64,000 nt of DNA from an uncultured candidate division Zixibacteria bacterium (GTDB taxonomy: Bacteria > Zixibacteria > MSB-5A5 > SM1-73): the NCBI GenBank assembly GCA_903908285.1, contig CAIVRH010000007.1, positions 1 to 64,000 on the forward strand. The letters are read 5' to 3'. Under the pieces are notes generated by a model. It was not told the DNA's origin. It searched no databases and worked only from the letters and a program-made list of their open reading frames with translations. Shown in pieces: positions 9,691 through 17,287 of the stretch. The position numbers were made by a program, and so were the translations under genes. The number at the start of each line of letters is the position of its first letter. Position 1 is the first letter of the stretch.

Positions 9691-9784
9691 ACATGTCGAA
9701 AACTGGTGCAGGAATTCTTGTGATAAGCGAATTTAGTTGCAAGAGTTCGTGACATTTACAACATAAAAGGCAGGATGTATAATG

Positions 9785-9812
9785 AGCCGGGATGAAAAAT
9801 CCTGGCTTTTTT
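9785..9812 (+). terminator. Rho-independent terminator
   Basis: A 9-bp stem (AGCCGGGAT with ATCCTGGCT, including one G-U pair), a GAAAA loop, and five T directly after it. It lies about 95 bp past the end of the 8434-9690 gene and probably ends that transcript. Confidence 0.7.
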
Positions 9813-9968
9813 GTTGCCTGAATTGATCGGACAAAACAAGCAGGAATTGGCAAATAAAGAGAAAGATTGACGGATTAAGTGGTTGCAAAATTTTATCTTC
9901 AAAATAGGTGTTGATTCAATCCGGGAGTGGCTTAAGATGAATTCCTAGAATTTAATCCCCCTTTTCTC

Positions 9969-10060
9969 TTGACAAGCAATTTTTCGGAGGGCATTATACC
10001 ATTTGGAGACACAAAGCGAAGATGAAGATAAAGAATAAATCTCGCTTGGTGTCTTTTTTT
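9969..10060 (+). ncRNA. Candidate short RNA: promoter followed at once by a terminator hairpin
   Basis: TTGACA (9969-9974) and CATTAT (9992-9997) are 17 bases apart and predict a start near 10004. From 10008 to 10053 the DNA forms a 12-bp stem with one mismatch and a 22-base loop, followed by seven T. The predicted transcript of roughly 55 nt would contain little besides this hairpin. It could be a small RNA, or an attenuator upstream of the tiny ORFs that follow. Confidence 0.4.
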
Positions 10061-10145
10061 ATTGATAATCCAGGACACCAGAGAGGATGCCTGGGTTTTT
10101 TGTTACCAGGATTGACCAGTCAATATAAACAGGTGTGCTAACACA

Positions 10146-10379
10146 GTGAAGAGAAAGAAAGACAGTTTGACATTCGAAGTAGTGGAAGCCTCGGAGGAAG
10201 AGAATCCTGAATGTAATCTGGATGAATTTCTGGCTGATTTCTTAGTGCGATACTGGATCGAAGTACAAAACAAAAAAACAAAGATGGTGACTGAGAAAGG
10301 AGGTGAATATGACAGCAAAGTTGAATTTAATAATCGAAGCGGGGAAAGTGGAGATGATAATCATGTCGAACACGGATAG
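10146..10379 (+). CDS. Small acidic protein, possible first gene of a micro-operon
   Basis: A 77-residue frame from a GTG, with an acidic N-terminal half and a helical LADFLVRYWIEVQNKK segment. The last 71 bases overlap the next ORF, which has a much stronger ribosome-binding site, so the C-terminal part is doubtful. Family not recognised. Its start lies within the second copy of the imperfect direct repeat. Confidence 0.4.
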   Translation: MKRKKDSLTFEVVEASEEENPECNLDEFLADFLVRYWIEVQNKKTKMVTEKGGEYDSKVEFNNRSGESGDDNHVEHG

Positions 10380-10458
10380 CGAAGAGAAAGAAGCAAGATT
10401 ACTGAAGAACAAGATCTCCAGAGAAGTGAAGCGGATCAGAAAAAAGATTGAGAAATAG
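10309..10458 (+). CDS. Small basic helical protein
   Basis: A 49-residue ORF behind an excellent SD (AAAGGAGG, then GTGAAT before the ATG). The C-terminal half is strongly charged and helical (KNKISREVKRIRKKIEK). It sits in a run of four tiny ORFs with overlaps or short gaps. Function unknown. Confidence 0.45.
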   Translation: MTAKLNLIIEAGKVEMIIMSNTDSEEKEARLLKNKISREVKRIRKKIEK

Positions 10459-10479
10459 TTTACTTAAATTTGAGATGAG

Positions 10480-10629
10480 ATGAATATGCCTCTGGAAAAG
10501 ATTTTTTCTACAGCCGACATAGCGTTAAGTGCGGTTCTGAAGATTGAAGATTTCAAGCTGACCAGAATAAACCGGGATGGCGGAAAGACAATTTTTGTGT
10601 TTGAAATGGAGAAGTATGAAAAACAATGA
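10480..10629 (+). CDS. DUF5659-like small protein
   Basis: A 49-residue protein (or 47 from the ATG at 10486). It shows the pattern FSTADIALSAVLKIEDF near the start and a terminal hairpin ending IFVFEMEKYEK, close to the short DUF5659 domain (a T-D-x-x-x-A-A-x-L helix, then a beta hairpin ending F-x-F). That family is mostly found in mobile elements and has no known function. The end overlaps the next, related gene by 14 bases. Confidence 0.5.
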   Translation: MNMPLEKIFSTADIALSAVLKIEDFKLTRINRDGGKTIFVFEMEKYEKQ

Positions 10630-10879
10630 GAGTAACGATTACTATGAAACAAGCGACATTAGATTGGCAGCTTTTTTATTTACTACCCTGTATGCAATCC
10701 TTGTGGACATAGGAAGAAACGATCACAATAAAAAGACTTACATTTTTAATCCTGGTCCTCCAAGGTATGCCATATTGGGCTTTTATGATGGGTCAGAGAA
10801 GGTTTCAGCTAAAAGGCTGATTGAGGCATATGAGAAGCTGAAAGTGGCTACCGGTGTGTTCAAATCAAATGGAGGTTAG
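10616..10879 (+). CDS. DUF5659-like protein, paralogue of the preceding gene
   Basis: The start at 10616 is chosen because it lines up the DUF5659-like pattern (YYETSDIRLAAFLF, then a TYIF strand) and has GGAG just upstream. A C-terminal extension (SEKVSAKRLIEAYEKLK) is absent from the smaller neighbour. The 14-base overlap suggests translational coupling. The pair looks like a tandem duplication that diverged. Confidence 0.5.
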   Translation: MKNNESNDYYETSDIRLAAFLFTTLYAILVDIGRNDHNKKTYIFNPGPPRYAILGFYDGSEKVSAKRLIEAYEKLKVATGVFKSNGG

Positions 10880-11134
10880 TAACTAAGAAACGAGGTATAA
10901 TAACACTCTTATTTGAGAAAGGCTCAAATTGGTGGAATGATTCTACCTACTAATAAAAATAAGTTCGTAGGTCAAGCATAGCAGATCTTCCTTGACGAAA
11001 AAGATTATAGATTTATCAAACCATTAATGGAGACTGAGGGGTTGTTCCCCTGATAAGGGGGATACAGGGGGTTCTAAACCGATCCTCTAATCCGTAGTCT
11101 CTCTTCCCCCAAAGCCAAATTCGCTATTTATACT

Positions 11135-11212
11135 GAGCTTCGAAGTATTTATAGTGAGCTTCAAACTATTTATGCTGATCTTCGAAGCATTTATGGTGAG
11201 CTTCGAACCACA
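11135..11212. repeat. Tandem 21-bp repeats
   Basis: Units start at 11135, 11156, 11177 and 11198 with exact 21-bp spacing. Each begins GAGCTTCGAAG or a one- or two-base variant and continues with TATTTAT. A related half unit lies just before the first. CTTCGAAG is itself a palindrome. Twenty-one bp equals two helical turns, so all units face the same side of the DNA. Further single copies occur near 11690 and 11885. Confidence 0.6.
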
Positions 11213-11232
11213 ACTTTACCAATCCGTTTCAT

Positions 11233-11545
11233 CCGTTGACCGCCTTATGTGCAGTCCGTTGGTCAGGAGCCCCTCTGCTCTTGACATTCAATGTCTTTAC
11301 TCATCACCTTCAAATGCGTAGCACCCGACTATAACGTCGGGCGTTTTTCTTTGTTAATCCGTTCCATCCGTCGAAGATGGTGAGCGCAAGTCGAACCATT
11401 AATCCGTTGACCGCCTTATGCGCAGTCCGTTTGTCAGGAGCCCCTCGGCTCTTGACGTTCAATTTCTTTCCTCGTCACCTTCAAATGCGTAGCGCCCGAC
11501 TATAACGTCGGGCGTTTTTCTTTGCTAATCCGTTCTATCCGTCGA
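11233..11545. repeat. 171-bp tandem repeat with terminator-like hairpins
   Basis: Copy 1 runs from 11233 and copy 2 from 11404, with no indel between them (constant offset of 171). Each contains the hairpin CCCGAC-TATAAC-GTCGGG followed by CGTTTTTCTTT. Partial third copies occur near 11707 and 11802. Confidence 0.65.
11493..11519 (+). terminator. Terminator-like hairpin in repeat copy 2
   Basis: CGCCCGAC (11493-11500) and GTCGGGCG (11507-11514) form a perfect 8-bp stem with a six-base loop, followed by five T. The first repeat copy has the same hairpin with a 6-bp perfect core at 11324-11341. No gene ends here, so these are probably part of the repeat rather than dedicated terminators. Confidence 0.5.
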
Positions 11546-12417
11546 CCTTATTATCCTCCTCTCCTTTCTATGTTAGGAAGGGAGATTTAAGAAGTTGTCC
11601 CCCTGACAAGGGGGATTCAGGGGGTTCAAAACCGATGTTCCTAACCCGTAATCTCTCTTTCCCCCCAAAGTAAATTCACTGAATTTATATTAAGCTTCGA
11701 ATTGCAAATTTTCTAATCCGTTCCATCCGTCGAAGATGGTGACAGTTCGACTTAGCTCACTGTCCCTGAGCGTAGTCGAAGGGAGCGCAGTCGAACCATT
11801 AATCCGTTGACCGTATTATCCCCCTCTCTGTTTTACGGAGAGGGGGACAAAGGGGGAGAGGTCGTAGCTACAAATTCAGTCTTCATACTGAGCTTCGAAG
11901 TACAACTTCGGTGGTGAAAAGGATACCTTCCTAATATATGAGAGACGGAGTGTATTATGCATACTCCCTTTCCGAATGTACAGAACACGTAACTTTGAAT
12001 TTTGAATTGTAATTTTGCACTTTTCACTTTGAATTTTGAACTTTGAAATCATCCGATCCAATATCTAAAATACTAAACCTGAATTATTGTGATGAAAATG
12101 AACAAAAAATTAAAAAACCACCACCCCCAAGCCCCCCATCACCCCCAAGCCCCCCCGTTCGGCGAGTCACGCTTCCCCTCTCTTCTTTAAGAGAGGGGAC
12201 ACAGGGGTGAGTTCCAGGACATTGAAAAATGAAAAAAATGCAATCCGCAAGTCCAGTAAGTCCAGTAAGTCCGGAGTGCGGAAGCTCGTAGAGGATTTTG
12301 CAAGAATAGTGGGGGTATCTATTTTTGAATCAAATACGTTCCCTCATCTTCTCAGTTGACAATTGTGTAACTTTTGAGTTTATGAATAGTGTAATTGCAT
12401 ATCTATTAGGGAGAGGT

Positions 12418-12565
12418 ATGGTAAGCAAGACCATTTCTTATTACAAGATTTTGGAGAAGCTTGGTGAAGGTGGGATGGGTGTGGTCTATAAAGCCCAGGA
12501 CACCAAACTTGATCGGATTGTGGCTTTGAATTTCTGCCTTCTCATTTTACTGTCCGCTCTACGAT
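12418..12565 (+). pseudogene. Fragment of a Hanks-type Ser/Thr protein kinase
   Basis: The N-terminal lobe is recognisable: [24 protein letters not shown], then IVAL. A one-base deletion at about 12528 (expected AAATTTCTGCC, seen AATTTCTGCC) shifts the frame. In the shifted frame the match runs on briefly as FLPSHFT, then stops. The catalytic loop and everything after it are absent, so this is gene debris. Confidence 0.65.
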
Positions 12566-13634
12566 CCTGCCGAATCCGTAGAACCAAAGTCTCAAGTTCC
12601 GGAGTGACATTTCACCCGATGAAGCTACATGGCCGATGGTTTTCACCTGCCAATCTGTCAATTCCCGTTCGACGATAATGGCACTGCCACTTCTTCAGCG
12701 TCGGTCTCGAAATGCCGCACTCCAAACAAACTACCCCAGCCTTCACATACTTTCAAAGAGCAGCACCCTTGGTCCAATCGGTAAGATCTCCGCTGCGCTA
12801 CCGATAATCATAGGACCCTCTCAAGAAAATAGCTGATGGGATATTCTATTCGCATGAGATTATTTAGAAGTCATCTTGAATCCTGCATTTGGAGGGGGAA
12901 GAATGACCTGGTGAGGTGAGAAAAAGAATCGTCCTTAAGTATTAACCATGATCGACAGAATGCAAGGAGGGAATATTTTTATTCTTAAGAATGTTTCTAA
13001 ATCACCCTCCCCGGTTGTCTGATATTAAATTCTCAAATTTTACTAAATTTCTAAAGATATCTCATCACTTACCGATAAAATAATCTGTCACACGTCCCCA
13101 TAGAGAAATAGAGCATGGTTTAGAGAATAATGATCCTCCGGAAGAAAGAGGAGAGTTTTTCTGAACCAAATGCTCTGGGAAAGCTGGGGACGGTTATATG
13201 CTGCAAGAGAAATTTCTCCTATCAAGTTCGAACGATCTTCAGGAAAATGGTTGGCTTTTATGCGGGATGCTGATTTTAAGAAACCACCCCGGGAATTCCT
13301 TCACTATTTCTCAACCCAGTATAAAGATAAAAAGAGAATCAACACCAACTCGGATAATCTTTGCTTCAGAATTTTCATCCACCCGTTTAATTCGTACCCT
13401 CCGGAAAACAACCGGGCATAAACCTGAGTTACTTACATTCTTCCGCTCTAATTCGCTTACTGAACCATTTCGACTTTATTCTGCAAGGAAGGGGAATCTT
13501 TGTTTGCCTCAAAGGCAGATGTCGAAAGGGTATCAGATCAGAAGAAATAGTGGTGGTTTTGCCAGCGGAACAGAACGCCCGCTGACTCTTTTAAATCAAA
13601 AATAAGGATAAGCCAAGAGAGGAGGTGATACAAA
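12566..13634. other. Region without a supported gene, upstream of gvpA
   Basis: About 1 kb. Open frames exist (for example 13198-13605), but they lack an SD, and their composition looks like random translation. It should contain the promoter of the gas vesicle operon, yet I found no convincing sigma70 or sigma54 pair. Only the strong SD GAGGAGGTG before gvpA is clear. Confidence 0.45.
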
Positions 13635-13847
13635 ATGGCAGTAGAAAAGAACATTGGTTCTTCCAGCTTAGTGGAAGTGGTCGACAGAATCCTGGATAAG
13701 GGTATCGTTATCGATGCCTGGGCCAGGCTCTCCCTGGTGGGAATCGAGCTTCTGGCGGTGGAGGCCAGAGTGGTATGCGCCGGAGTAGAGACCTTTCTGA
13801 AGTATGCGGAGGCAATCGGTCTTACTCCAACCGCAGCTACAGCCTAA
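13635..13847 (+). CDS. gvpA: Gas vesicle structural protein GvpA
   Basis: A 70-residue major shell protein. It has the near-invariant family core ([23 protein letters not shown], then [13 protein letters not shown]) and the C-terminal [11 protein letters not shown]. GvpA is small and very hydrophobic, and self-assembles into the ribbed gas vesicle wall. The SD GAGGAGGTGATACAAA gives strong translation, as expected for the main shell subunit. It is the first gene of the cluster, and the only one of the three GvpA-family proteins here with canonical length and tail. Confidence 0.97.
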   Translation: MAVEKNIGSSSLVEVVDRILDKGIVIDAWARLSLVGIELLAVEARVVCAGVETFLKYAEAIGLTPTAATA

Positions 13848-13973
13848 GGTCTGTCGCCGAAACGAGAGGGGGGAATTTTTGCCGAGCTATCCTTGAGGTC
13901 AACTTGACCGCCAAGCATATCTCGCCAAAGGTTCTTCCTCAAATTATCCAAGAAGGGAGAGGGGCAAAAGGAG

Positions 13974-15107
13974 ATGAGAACAGTTGAGGAAATGAAAAAT
14001 CTGACCCAGAACTTGATTTCCTCCTACGATTCCCAGGTGGATGCGATTGGAGCGATAATTGACAATACCTATCAAGTCCTGGATGATTTTAAAGATAAAA
14101 GAGTCATATTGAATCATACCTTAAAAGAAACATTGGCCAGCGGGCAATCTTTGCGGAAAAAGGATTTCGACGGGATGATGAAGGGAATACTGTTAAACCA
14201 ACAGGAGAAAGAAAAAGAGGTGAAGCAAAGTTTAAAGAAGTTTATGGAAGAACAAAAAAGAAGAGCAGGTGAATTAAAGGATGCATTAACCAAAGGCGAG
14301 GTGGAGGGGATGAGGAAAGCCCAAACGGGGATAGAGAAGGGTGTGGCTGAAGTAAAAGGATTATTAAAAGAATATGAAAAACAGCAGAAGGAACTGGCTG
14401 AAGAGTTAAAAAAACTTTTGACCAAAGGGAAAGATTTGAAAATAAGGGACTTGAAGGATGCGCTAAGAAACCTACAAAACTTAACTAAAGAAAAGGAGGT
14501 GAAAAGGATGGGGTTATCAAATGTTACGGCTGGTATCAAGAACTTGACCCAGGATATGGTTACCTCTCAGACGAATAGGGCTGTGGCTCAGGCAGAGAGG
14601 ATAGCCTCGGTGGAAACGCTCTCGAAGGAGACCGAAGGAATGTTGGAGAACTTCCAGGAGGAACACGCAGATAGAAAGGAGGAGATCAATGGAATGTTGG
14701 AAAACTTCAAAGGAGATCTTCATAAAGAGGTCCATCAGTTCATGAAAGGTGTTCATCATTTCATGAAGGGCATTCACTCCGATAATGTCCAGCAGAACAA
14801 TGAGGTCAGCGATTTGCTGGGAGGATTTCAGGAAGACATGGAAGCCGTCCGTACGGAGAATATGCAAAGACGGAGAGAAGTCAACCGGCTCCTGCACGAT
14901 ATCCGGAAAGAAATGGAGAGCTTCCGGAAGGATAGTAAGGAGAGACACGACGACGTGAGAGAGGTGGCTGCCGCAGTGAAATCTATGTGGGCGACCATGG
15001 CACGGGCAAGAGGTAGTGCCAAAAGGGCAAGCTCTCGTAACCTGGCAGAAACAAAGCCGACCAGAAGGAAGAAATCGCGAAGGACCGGAAACGTCCGGAT
15101 AAAATGA
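13974..15107 (+). CDS. GvpC-like coiled-coil protein with tandem halves
   Basis: A 377-residue, almost wholly helical, charged protein. Both halves begin alike (MKNLTQNLISS in the first, IKNLTQDMVTS in the second), so it looks like an internal duplication or fusion. The second half has repeats of the form MLENFxxxxxxRxxEIxGMLENF and LLGGFQEDM, resembling the repeats of GvpC, which straps the outside of the vesicle shell. The tail is very basic (RRKKSRRTGNVRIK). A near-perfect SD lies inside the gene before codon 179 (see 14493-14510). GvpC assignment is by resemblance and position after gvpA, not by a diagnostic motif. Confidence 0.65.
   Translation: MRTVEEMKNLTQNLISSYDSQVDAIGAIIDNTYQVLDDFKDKRVILNHTLKETLASGQSLRKKDFDGMMKGILLNQQEKEKEVKQSLKKFMEEQKRRAGELKDALTKGEVEGMRKAQTGIEKGVAEVKGLLKEYEKQQKELAEELKKLLTKGKDLKIRDLKDALRNLQNLTKEKEVKRMGLSNVTAGIKNLTQDMVTSQTNRAVAQAERIASVETLSKETEGMLENFQEEHADRKEEINGMLENFKGDLHKEVHQFMKGVHHFMKGIHSDNVQQNNEVSDLLGGFQEDMEAVRTENMQRRREVNRLLHDIRKEMESFRKDSKERHDDVREVAAAVKSMWATMARARGSAKRASSRNLAETKPTRRKKSRRTGNVRIK
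14493..14510 (+). promoter_or_regulatory. Internal ribosome-binding site and in-frame start
   Basis: AAGGAGGTG at 14493-14501, a six-base gap, then ATG at 14508, in frame with the 377-residue protein. Initiation here would give a separate 199-residue product (14508-15107) beginning MGLSNVTAGIKNLTQ, which matches the beginning of the long form. This is the best SD in the cluster apart from that of gvpA. Confidence 0.6.
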
Positions 15108-15120
15108 TTAAAGAAGAAGG

Positions 15121-15233
15121 TTACCACCGGTTAGTTGTCCAAATAGTTACCTGTTAACAAACTTTTCAGAGAGCCATAGGATGGCAGTAAAAACTTCGCC
15201 CCGCAGGGGGGATTTTTAACTAATCGGTGGTAA
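15121..15233 (+). promoter_or_regulatory. Long intergenic stem-loop
   Basis: TTACCACCGGTTAGTT (15121-15136) pairs with AACTAATCGGTGGTAA (15218-15233) along all 16 positions, with one G-U pair. The 81-base loop contains smaller GC-rich pairings (CCCCGCAGGGGG region). It lies between the GvpC-like gene and the zinc-finger gene and ends about 48 bases before the next ATG. It could be a leader RNA structure, a transcript-processing site or a decayed element. Confidence 0.5.
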
Positions 15234-15281
15234 TCTCAAGCTTCTGTAAAAATGGAAAAATCATAAGATAAAGCTGGAGAC

Positions 15282-15695
15282 ATGAAAGAGATAAAATGTG
15301 CTTTTTGCAAGGGGAAGGGGATAGATCCTTTTGAGTTATTGTCCCCCCTCTCCACCTGCACCGTCTGCGGAGGAACAGGAAAAGTCACTATAGAGGAGCC
15401 ATATGTACGATGTGCCTTTTGCCATCGAACCGGAGTGTATCCGAACAGCAGACTCAGTTGTACCGTGTGCGCAGGCAAAGGGGTGATTGGTTTTAAAGAC
15501 CCTAAAACCACCTGTCCGGATTGCAAAGGTTCCGGTCGGGAACATACCACCACTCTTCCCTGCATCAGATGCGGAGGAATAGGAGTGGTAAGAAAGGAAG
15601 AAGGGGACTCACCGAAGCCGACGAACAAAAGGAACTTCCCGGAGAGCTCTAACCACGGAAAGGAAAAAGTGACAGAAAAGTCCGAAGTAGCTTAA
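15282..15695 (+). CDS. DnaJ-type zinc-finger protein without a J domain
   Basis: A 137-residue protein made of six CxxC motifs in CxxCxGxG-type units (CAFCKGKG, CTVCGGTG, CAFCHRTG, CTVCAGKG, CPDCKGSG, CIRCGGIG). DnaJ/Hsp40 normally has four such motifs. It is therefore a free cysteine-rich chaperone module binding about three zinc ions, with a short polar tail. GGAG lies a few bases before the ATG. The cluster also encodes a J domain, fused to GvpF/L, without a zinc finger, so the two may act together. Its role in vesicle assembly is inferred from context only. Confidence 0.8.
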   Translation: MKEIKCAFCKGKGIDPFELLSPLSTCTVCGGTGKVTIEEPYVRCAFCHRTGVYPNSRLSCTVCAGKGVIGFKDPKTTCPDCKGSGREHTTTLPCIRCGGIGVVRKEEGDSPKPTNKRNFPESSNHGKEKVTEKSEVA

Positions 15696-15764
15696 ACCAA
15701 GCATCTATTAATATTGGCAATATAAAACCCGAGAGTTTAAAACTTTGTAAAGGAGTCTACTGAG

Positions 15765-16685
15765 ATGGCATTGATTGAAGAATCTACCGCTGTATTGGAG
15801 CCTTCTCCGCTTTTGGATTTTGTGGAGACAGAAACCGTAAAAGAGATAACCAAACGCGCCTTGGCTTATATCCGGGCAGGATTCCCGGTTCATTTCCGGG
15901 GACCTACCGGAACCGGGAAGACCAGCCTGGCTATGCACGTTGCCAGCAAGTTGGGTCGACCGGTGGTGATGGTTCACGGAGATGAGGAGTTAACTACCTC
16001 GGATCTGGTGGGTGCAGAAAGCGGTTTCAGGCGCAGAAAATTCGTGGACCAGTATGTATCGCGGGTTTATAAACTGGAAGAGAACACACAAAAAACCTGG
16101 ATGGACAACCGCCTGACCGTTGCTTGTAAATACGGATTAACCTTGATCTATGATGAGTTTACCCGCTCCCGACCGGAAACCAATAATGTACTGCTCTCCA
16201 TTTTACAGGAGAAGATGATGGATCTTCCAGCAGACCGAGGCGAAGAGAGTTATCTCAAAGTTCATCCCGATTTTTGTGCGATTTTCACCAGCAACCCGGA
16301 GGAGTATGCCGGGGTACACAAAGGTGCGGACGCTTTGAGGGACAGGATGATCACCATTGATTTAGACCATTTTGATAAAGATACTGAAATAGCCATAACC
16401 AAAGCCAAATCCAACGGTTTGGGTCCCGCAGGGGTGGAAAAGATAGTCAATGTGGTCAGAGATTTGAGGAAACAGGGGAGATGTGAATTTGCACCTACGG
16501 TGCGGGCAAGTATTATGATTGCCCGGACTCTGGGTATTAGAAAACTTCCGGTCAATGCAGCCAACAAGGAATTTGTTAAAATATGCGAGGATATCTTGTC
16601 CTCTGAAACCAGCCGGATTGGCCGGAAAAGCGGACGGGAGAGAGTCAAAGTCATAGTCAGACGATTGATCTTAAAGCACTGTTAA
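15765..16685 (+). CDS. gvpN: Gas vesicle AAA+ ATPase GvpN
   Basis: A 306-residue MoxR-type AAA+ ATPase. Walker A (GPTGTGKTS) is at residues 46-54, Walker B (LIYDEFTR) near 127, and sensor I (AIFTSNPEEYAGVHKGADAL) follows. The N-terminal stretch with HFRGPTGTGKTSLA and the SEEL-like GAESGFRRRKFVDQY are typical of GvpN. GvpN is needed for efficient conversion of small biconical vesicles to full cylinders in studied systems. AAAGGAG precedes the ATG. Confidence 0.95.
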   Translation: MALIEESTAVLEPSPLLDFVETETVKEITKRALAYIRAGFPVHFRGPTGTGKTSLAMHVASKLGRPVVMVHGDEELTTSDLVGAESGFRRRKFVDQYVSRVYKLEENTQKTWMDNRLTVACKYGLTLIYDEFTRSRPETNNVLLSILQEKMMDLPADRGEESYLKVHPDFCAIFTSNPEEYAGVHKGADALRDRMITIDLDHFDKDTEIAITKAKSNGLGPAGVEKIVNVVRDLRKQGRCEFAPTVRASIMIARTLGIRKLPVNAANKEFVKICEDILSSETSRIGRKSGRERVKVIVRRLILKHC

Positions 16686-16924
16686 ACACGACATTGGAGT
16701 GTAAATCCTCAGCTTTACCTGTTTGGAAATGCGAATATGAGTGTTGGCACTCCAAAATTCTCCAAACAGCGGATATTCGCTAACGCTGAACCAAAACTAA
16801 ATGGAGATTAGTTAACCTAAGATGATTGGCACCATCTCAAAAAGAAAGCCCAAGAAGATAATATTCCAATGAGATTTTTAAGTGATGCAACGTGTTTCCC
16901 GATTGAAGGGAGGAGAAAAGCAAA
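16686..16924 (+). other. Intergenic region with three staggered inverted repeats
   Basis: Three 8-bp perfect inverted pairs overlap: 16694-16701 with 16748-16755, 16720-16727 with 16761-16768, and 16731-16738 with 16773-16780. Their order (a, b, c, then a', b', c') means they cannot all form as nested hairpins. They could form alternative structures or a pseudoknot. Confidence 0.4.
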
Positions 16925-17287
16925 ATGTCCAATATTCATGGAATAGAGAAAATAAAAGGTACTCGCATTATCGGCTCACGCCACTCTGTGCCGCCGCACA
17001 TGACCCAGGCTTATGTTTCCTTGTTCATGCTGAGGAAGCAAAAAGAACGATTGGAGAAAGAAGGAATAAGATTGGACACCAAGAGAGAGCTGATAGTCGA
17101 GCGGTTGAAGGAGATCGAAAAGGAATCGAACAGATTGGAAAAGCACGATAAGAGAGTTCACCGGAGAAAAGATTTCGACCCGGATTCAATTTGGGTGAAA
17201 GCAAAGAAAGAAACCAAACCGGAAGTGTTGAAGAGGTCTAGTGGTGGAATGGGTTGGAAAATAACCACATTAAGAAAAAAAGGATAG
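16925..17287 (+). CDS. Coiled-coil protein of the gas vesicle cluster, unknown function
   Basis: A 120-residue basic protein. A short conserved-looking N-terminus (IHGIEKIKGTRIIGSRH) precedes a helical heptad region (about residues 36-80, rich in E, K, R and L), then an unstructured tail ending in a lysine-rich stretch. GGGAGGAGAAAAGCAAA precedes the ATG. I do not recognise a named Gvp family. Its place between gvpN and hsp20 suggests an accessory or structural role. Confidence 0.65.
   Translation: MSNIHGIEKIKGTRIIGSRHSVPPHMTQAYVSLFMLRKQKERLEKEGIRLDTKRELIVERLKEIEKESNRLEKHDKRVHRRKDFDPDSIWVKAKKETKPEVLKRSSGGMGWKITTLRKKG

Larger units (their letters stand above)
9691..10145 (+). other. Intergenic region with terminators, a promoter and imperfect direct repeats
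   Basis: No gene is supported here. The region holds the terminator at 9785-9812 and the small promoter-hairpin unit at 9969-10060. It also holds two imperfect copies of a roughly 70-bp sequence (about 9799-9871 and 10089-10167), each with the CTGG-N-TTTTTTGTT core and a GATTGA stretch after it. Confidence 0.5.
11041..11677. repeat. 82-bp dispersed repeat, two copies
   Basis: Copies at 11041-11122 and 11594-11677 share the pattern GTTGTNCCCCTGA, AAGGGGGAT, CAGGGGGTTC, AACCGAT and TCTCTCTT, then a C-run and AAAG. They differ by scattered substitutions and small indels. The copies flank the 21-bp and 171-bp repeat arrays. Confidence 0.6.
10880..12417. other. Repeat-rich non-coding zone
   Basis: About 1.5 kb without a supported gene. 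It contains a roughly 82-bp repeat (11041-11122 and 11594-11677), an array of 21-bp units, a 171-bp tandem repeat with terminator hairpins, short C-rich repeats (about 12115-12165, CACCCCCAAGCCCCCC twice), an inverted repeat around 12175-12198, and the 9-bp tandem TAAGTCCAG near 12258. It reads as an accumulation of dispersed genomic repeats next to the gas vesicle cluster. Confidence 0.6.

Noticed and set aside
11041-12215. Possible CRISPR array
   Set aside because: Repeats are either directly tandem (21 bp, no spacers) or long and few (82 and 171 bp); no repeat-spacer periodicity and no cas genes.
12325-12678. 117-codon ORF containing the kinase fragment
   Set aside because: The ends on both sides of the kinase segment do not belong to a kinase; the match itself breaks by a frameshift, so it is called a pseudogene.
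13198-13605. Open frames before gvpA
   Set aside because: No SD, serine/arginine-rich random-looking translation, and two overlapping frames of equal quality.
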